From Trebouxia sp. TZW2008 (taxonomy: Eukaryota; Chlorophyta; Trebouxiophyceae; Trebouxiales; Trebouxiaceae): a stretch of DNA of 64,000 nucleotides. Below the pieces are notes generated by a model. It did no database searches. It saw only the letters and a program-made list of their open reading frames with translations, and had not been told where the DNA came from. A program made the translations under genes and the position numbers. Shown here piece by piece: positions 59,101 through 64,000 of this stretch. Within the stretch, counting starts at the first letter, position 1. Each line of letters begins with the position of its first letter. The stretch lies in the NCBI GenBank assembly GCA_002118135.1, contig BDIU01000203.1, positions 109,052-173,051 on the forward strand. The letters run 5' to 3'.

Positions 59101-60939
59101 CACTCCAGGTGAAGTGGCTGATCTAAGAGCAGAGCTTGAGGGCGCCAATGCTCAGATACAGCAGATGCATGCCGACCTGCAGGCCTGGGAGGAAGCTGTC
59201 TCAGGTCGTGACACTGAGCTCAGAAATCTCCAGGTTGGCTGTTGTCATATCTATGCAAGCTTTGTCACCCCCTGTCCTTTGGCATTCCTCAAGCACCTGC
59301 GCTGGTTGTATGCAACATACTTCCACTTGGTCTGATCTAACGTCATTGTGTACATGTGACATTGCATCTGGAAGCTTTACATCTGCCAATTCCTGCGTGC
59401 CTGTCAGGACTTAGTTATGTGTACAAGTGTCGTCTGCCATGATGTGGCACGACTTGGATGCTTTACTGCTGTCTGCCATAGCATCATTGGTGTGTTCAAA
59501 AGGTCAATGTTTGGACTTTATTTGGATTGATAGAGTCTATCTGTCCCAACAGTAAGTGCTGTGTTGGAAGATGTTGATGTTGCTGACTTCCTCAAAGTAC
59601 TGCAGCTCACCTGCAGTAGCGTACTGGTGCAGGCTGCTCTGGGTGAGCTGACATACGAAAGTGAGGCAGCAGACCGGCTACGAGGGGAGTTGCGCTCTGC
59701 CCAGCGGGAGGTAGCTCACCTACAGCAGCAGCTGCAGCAATCAGCAAGCCAGGTGCAGGCAGCTCAGCAGGCCCAGCAGACGGCTGAAAAAAATGCTGCA
59801 AGTGCTAGTCACAGCTCTCATGAGCAGCAGCAAGTTGAGCAGCAGCTGCAGGTGAGGTGCCTAGAAGCTGGGCACAGCAGATTAGTCGCTGCTGTGCTGT
59901 GTCTGAGTCAACTGGGTTGACATGGCAAAGCTGACTCGTCACCAGTCAACATGTGGTGTATGTATGCTGTGCGACAAGCAATACCAGTAGCACATGTTGT
60001 TGGAGCTCAGATCAAAGAAAGCTCTGTGTATACAAAAGTTGTTGGACTATTGCTTGAAGAAGCAACAATGGTTCCAGACTGCCCAACTTTGTTCGCAAAT
60101 GCTACCAAGTCATTTGAAAGTCTTCTCTAGCTGTACTGCATGTACAATGCATCCACACAGTAGTTGACCACCACACTTGACATAGGGGCATTTGTTAAAG
60201 CCAGCATGCACAGGCAATCAAAAAATGCAGCATACCTATTCAGGAAGAGGCAGCTATGCTGCGCAGAGCGCTGAATGAGAGCATGCGTCGAGTGGCTAGC
60301 CTGAGTGATGAGGGCAATGCTCAGGTGGATCGCCGCATTGTTGTCAAGCTGCTGGTCACCTTCTTTGAAAGGGGCTACAGCCAAGAAGTGCTGTCGCTCA
60401 TGGCGCGCATCCTGGCCTTTTCAGGTGCGGCTGCTGCTGCCTCTTGACTTGTGATTTGCAAGTTTTCCAGCTTGATCAAGGGATTCTGGCTGTTCTCGAA
60501 GAGCGCAGTCATCAAGTTTGCCTATGTTGACCGCATACAAATGCACATGCTGACTTTGTCTGCCCAAATGCTGACCTCTGTGATATCAGTGGCCATGAAG
60601 GATAAAGGCTCACGCCTGTCAGCATATGCAGATGAAGATAAGGAGAGGGTCGGTCTGACAAGAGCTCGTAGAGGGGTATTTGGGCGAGTTGCAGGGGCCC
60701 TATCACTCAGCAGCCCTAGCCCCAAACAAGCTGCAGACGATTCATTGGCTGATCAGTGGCTAGACTTCCTGATACAACAAGCAGATGCAGCTGATGCCGC
60801 CGAAACTGCTGCTGCTTTGCCAACAGATAAAGCTGTGACTTCCCCACATCAAAGCAGCAGACCGGCACTGGGTACTCAATTGCAGCTCCACTCACCCAGT
60901 CAGCGTACACACAACTGGAGTTCTTTGCAGACTTCTTGA
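53162..60939 (+). CDS. Golgin with C-terminal GRAB domain (plant GC3/GC4, GMAP-210-like)
   Basis: A Golgi-tethering coiled-coil protein. Twelve exons: 53162-53260, 53370-53767, 54032-55364, 55624-56592, 56907-57092, 57456-57900, 58101-58251, 58716-58846, 59109-59233, 59633-59851, 60244-60424, 60632-60939 (TGA). All phases agree; 1,514 aa. The N-terminus MWNRLNGVAGNIRTNVSQLA resembles plant GC3/GC4 (MW...L...L...A). Residues ~35-600 are low-complexity, Ser/Gln/Ala/Pro-rich. From ~630 to 1350 there are long Gln/Glu/Leu-rich coiled coils. The GRAB (ARF-binding) domain lies at ~1370-1430: DRRIVVKLLVTFFERGYSQE, LMARILAFSDEDKERVG. The disordered N-terminal half is unusually long. The intron at 58252 starts with GC (CAG/GCAAGG). 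Head-to-head with the HA gene. No exon-end repeat arrays were seen in its introns. Confidence 0.93.
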
Positions 60940-61860
60940 TGACATGCGAAGCTTGCTGTTTGTGTAACCTTGCTGATGAAAATACAGTTAACATACAAGT
61001 CAACTCATGCTTCTCAGCTCGGACAAAACACACAACTCACAAATGTGTACCCAGCGTTGTCTGATTTTCTGTTCTGGTTCAGTGCTAGCATTGTTGTCAG
61101 CGTAAGATAGTATTATTGATCCACAGTCATCTTGACTGTGTGCCATTGAGCAAATGCAACACAGCAAGCTGTAGGCTTGTGCAGGAACGAACATGCATTT
61201 GCATTTAAAGTCATGATAACTTGTACAGCTAGCAGGTTGTACGTGTGAGCGTCACACTGTGACAGCGGTTGCAACTGTGAGAACTGATATCAGTCATCGA
61301 TGCGTGTCTTTGCATGGCGAGTCTTGAAGTATGTCATATACTGTGCACATTTCGTCTCAAAGCAGCGGTATCTCAGCAACGGCCTGATCATATGTTCAAA
61401 CCAAGGACGCCCCAGCAAGTGCATGGGCGTGCTTGTCTTCATAAAGAATCGCCTATGCCTGTCAAAACAAATGTCAGTAAGACACTGTCAACAATCAATG
61501 AAGAGCTTGCAAACAAAGAAGAATCAAATAAAATCCTAAACGCTCTGAAAATGACAACTGTTCAGAAAAGCGAGCTCACAAGCACCTGCTGATGAATCAT
61601 GCAACCAATTAACAGTCTGTCCAAACATGCTTCTGGCATCTACGCACATCATGCAACCTCACATGCCCATCATGGCAACAGGCCATAAGCTTACAACGCG
61701 ACAACACCTAGTGTCTACCCTACTCACAGAATACTGCTGTGATGCAGCATACGTTTGTCTATAGATTCAGCTGTGGCCAACCTCTGCATTCCTGCAGCAA
61801 TTCCAAGCCATTCAAAGGCAGTGGCTTCTATCTGTGTGAAGCAACTGCTCGGCACAGCGG
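60940..61860. other. Intergenic region between convergent golgin and RING genes
   Basis: Contains the 3' UTRs of both genes. The frame at 61314-61592 is open but shows no homology, splice signals or coding bias that I can support. Confidence 0.55.
60963..60967 (+). terminator. TGTAA, possible chlorophyte polyadenylation signal of the golgin gene
   Basis: TGTAA is the usual poly(A) signal word in chlorophyte green algae. This copy lies 23 bp after the golgin stop codon, which would give a very short 3' UTR, so it may be chance. Confidence 0.3.
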
Positions 61861-63204
61861 CTAATGAGGTATGGTGTTCTCCAGAACAATAGCTCTTGGT
61901 GCATTCAGACTCTGCTCTTCACACGAGGGATTGCGGGTGAATGTCTGGGCAGAGGTAGCATGATGCTGCGGCACAAGTGCTGCTGTACATGCTGCGTCCA
62001 GGTCTTTAGAAGGATCTAACTGCCCTGGAGCCTCATCTGTTGCTATGACTGTGCCTGATTCAATATCTCCAGAAGCTGGCAAGATGACAGCCACTGCAGG
62101 GGGCTGCTTGACTTTGAGCATCTCCTCTGTAAGCTCCAGCCGACACCTATCAAGACAAATGCAGATGTCCTTCAGTGCATAGCGACAGCACCTAGCCCTG
62201 CAGATGCTGCAGACAAATGCAGATCTTATTGCATGGAACGCTGACGCGTCGATACTGGTAATCCGCCTACTCACAACTACCAAGATTGCATGCTCAGCGT
62301 GTTGCTATACAGGTAAAAGGCAGTGCACATTATGTCTTACCCACGATCGCAGCAGTGCATGTTTGCTGTGCACACATAGAGCAGTGCAGCCAGTAGCACT
62401 GAAAGGTTGCCCTGTCAGATGAACAGGAAAACCTGCAAGCAGCTGTGGAAGAAACTCACGTCGGACACGTCGCCTTTCTCTTGAGCCAGACTCGTATACA
62501 TCTCTTGTGGAACATATGCCCACACGGCAAAGAAGCAGCCTTCTCTTGACACAAATCTTCTTGACAAATTGTGCAATCCAGGTCATCTGAGCTATGCTCA
62601 TCCTTGTTTTTGATGGTGAAGGAGGATAGGTTGTTCAGCACGTGCTGAGGGAGACCCTTGGGCTGGTTGGGGACCAGGGCTTGTTGCCTCGCTTCATGCC
62701 GCTGCCGTCTTGCCTCTGCAAAGCACTGCCCTTTCAGACATTGTCAGTACGGATACGGCCTAGTTCGCATCTCGTTTTTGCCCTGGCCTGCTTGCTTGCA
62801 ACCCAGATAGGGGCAACTGACTTGCTGTGACGCACCTTCAATAAACCTGTCGCCCCTATGCATGTCAAATCCATAGCCCCAGCCAAACTGAACTCGGACG
62901 TGTGTGCCTGTATGATCTGTGTGTTGCACACAGCACCCTCCCCATTGCAACAGGAAGGTGCAGACGCTAACCACCTGCTCACAAGGCACAACTTGAGACA
63001 ATTGCAGATATGCACGTCAATGCAGCTTTGCATGAGATCACAAGCGCATAAAGCAGTACGAGCTGTCAGTATCGCATAGACGAACCGCTGCTGAGTTGCC
63101 ACTGCACGGACACGCCTGCCGATAGAGCCAGCTCACAACATGTAACTTACCACGGCGGTTGCGAAGATGACCAGCACAATCCACCACATTGTGCCGAGAT
63201 ACAT
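61861..63204 (-). CDS. Single-pass membrane RING-H2 protein (likely E3 ubiquitin ligase)
   Basis: Likely transfers ubiquitin to membrane or nearby proteins. Exons (minus order): 63204-63151, a middle exon ending at 62836 (start uncertain, near 62900), 62714-62460, 62146-61861 (TAG). The first exon encodes MYLGTMWWIVLVIFATAV, a membrane anchor. The middle exon reads WGYGFDMHRGDRFIE, joining in phase to a basic Arg/Gln helix (EARRQRHEARQQAL). The RING is complete across the intron at 62460: CTICQEDL, LPCGHMFHKRCIRVWL, and TCPT/CR with the final Cys from the next exon (C3H2C3 order). The ~90-aa tail is Ala/Ser/Pro-rich with no domain. The target is unknown. Divergent from the short ORF at 63432. 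Confidence 0.85.
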
Positions 63205-63431
63205 CTGTGTCTGTGTTTGACTGCAACGTCAGTAAAACTTTGGCAGAACGAGCGTCGCGCTTGGATCCCTGCGGGCAGCTGCGAATCCCACGCCAACCGT
63301 CGCGCTTTTTATGCGAACTTCGACACAAGCGTGGAGCTTAGCTGCTGCACGACTGCCAGATCAGCCAACTTCAGGGGCGCGCTCGCCCTCAAACCGCTAG
63401 AAAGCGATCACAAGCGTGAGCGTGAAGCTTG
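63205..63431. promoter_or_regulatory. Upstream region of the RING gene, possibly bidirectional
   Basis: 227 bp between the RING-gene ATG and the next plus-strand ATG, CpG-rich (GAGCGTCGCGCTTGG, CAACCGTCGCGC) like the other divergent promoters here. The plus-strand gene is itself uncertain. Confidence 0.35.
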
Positions 63432-63686
63432 ATGGCCGGGGTAAAAGGGGCACATGCATTGAGCTATGACTCATCGCCAAAGCTGCCCTTGTTAGAATTT
63501 TTGTTTCGACAGACGCGTCAGTTGCAGGTCACTGCAGCCAGATTGGGAGGACTTTGCAATGCCAGGCAAACTTACAGCACAGCTTCACCATGTTTGCCAC
63601 TAGCTACGTGGTTTACAGCTGACATTGCAGGCCTCAAGCCAAGCGGTCCAATCTTGCCTGGTTTCGCTGATGGGTTTCTTGTTTAG
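63432..63686 (+). CDS. Hypothetical short ORF (84 aa) or 5' exon
   Basis: ATG at 63432, open to TAG at 63686. It starts MAGVKGAHAL and ends GFADGFLV. No domain was recognised. A donor-like CAG/GTCACT near 63527 would allow splicing. Support is its position opposite the RING promoter and a continuous frame; it may be spurious. Confidence 0.3.
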   Translation: MAGVKGAHALSYDSSPKLPLLEFLFRQTRQLQVTAARLGGLCNARQTYSTASPCLPLATWFTADIAGLKPSGPILPGFADGFLV

Positions 63687-63754
63687 TAACGGTCAGTCTC
63701 GGGCTGCGTGCCATGCAACATCAAAATTGAATGCGCATACTGCTGCACTATCTG

Positions 63755-63997
63755 TTATGCATTGAATGCAGCAGGTACAGCTGCAAAGTGCACCATCTTG
63801 CGAAGCCTGATGACGGCAATCGCTGTCTGAGTCTTTCCAAAGTCGGCTTGATGTTGAGATTGGCAAGCCAGGAGTGGCGCAGCGGCTGTTGGGCTGTTGC
63901 GCCGCGATGAGGTTGTCTTAGTGGCGCAGTCGGCGTGTAGTCGTGATCGTAGCGGCTGGGACGCGACGTCTGTCGCGGAAACAGTACCCAAAACCAT
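63755..63997 (-). CDS. Hypothetical ORF at the window edge, possible first exon with transit peptide
   Basis: ATG at 63997 with an open frame of 80 codons. It is rich in Ala, Ser, Thr and Arg with few acidic residues, like an algal organelle-targeting peptide (for example TKTTSSRRNSPTAAAPLLA). Its promoter would lie outside the window and no downstream exon was recognised. It may not be a gene. Confidence 0.25.
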   Translation of the reverse strand: MVLGTVSATDVASQPLRSRLHADCATKTTSSRRNSPTAAAPLLACQSQHQADFGKTQTAIAVIRLRKMVHFAAVPAAFNA

Positions 63998-64000
63998 GCA

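Noticed and set aside
61314..61592. Plus-strand open frame after the golgin gene
   Set aside because: No domain or splice context; the golgin already ends at 60939 with a complete GRAB region.

Overview
This is nuclear DNA of a eukaryotic green alga, most likely a chlorophyte of the trebouxiophyte/core-chlorophyte kind. Genes run to 18 kb, are cut into 10-27 short exons with GT-AG or GC-AG introns of 75-900 bp, and encode plant-type proteins: a full-size PDR/ABCG transporter, a golgin with a GRAB domain like plant GC3/GC4, and a protein with an mTERF-like segment plus helicase-associated (HA) repeats. A selenophosphate synthetase fused to an NADH-dehydrogenase-like flavoprotein points to an alga rather than a land plant, because land plants lack SelD. 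Exons were placed by reading protein homology together with splice consensus and codon phase. Every junction in the SelD, golgin and HA genes, and every one after the first exons of the transporter, keeps frame.

Layout. 1-9885 (+): 3' part of a gene for a long coiled-coil protein ending in a Ser/Thr kinase domain. 10061-14214: a 4.15-kb insertion with ~0.9-kb terminal inverted repeats, a third partial copy of the repeat inside, and small or broken ORFs. 15061-33499 (+): ABCG/PDR transporter, about 1,500 aa. 34318-45170 (-): NDH-like/SelD fusion, about 871 aa, convergent with the transporter. 45283-45786 (+): 5' exons of a small unknown gene, divergent from the fusion. 46706-52850 (-): HA-repeat protein, about 921 aa. 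53162-60939 (+): golgin, about 1,514 aa, head-to-head with the HA gene. 61861-63204 (-): membrane-anchored RING-H2 protein. 63432-64000: two uncertain short ORFs.

The most unusual signal is in the introns. In the kinase, transporter and SelD-fusion genes (1-45 kb), exon ends have been tandemly duplicated together with their splice site. About two dozen introns therefore contain 1-6 decayed copies of the end of the adjacent exon, each still carrying a donor or acceptor. The HA, golgin and RING genes (46-64 kb) almost lack such arrays. The neighbouring genes are functionally unrelated (transport, selenium metabolism, organelle nucleic-acid biology, Golgi tethering, ubiquitination), as is normal for a eukaryotic chromosome. 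Divergent pairs with 110-310 bp between start codons probably share bidirectional promoters.
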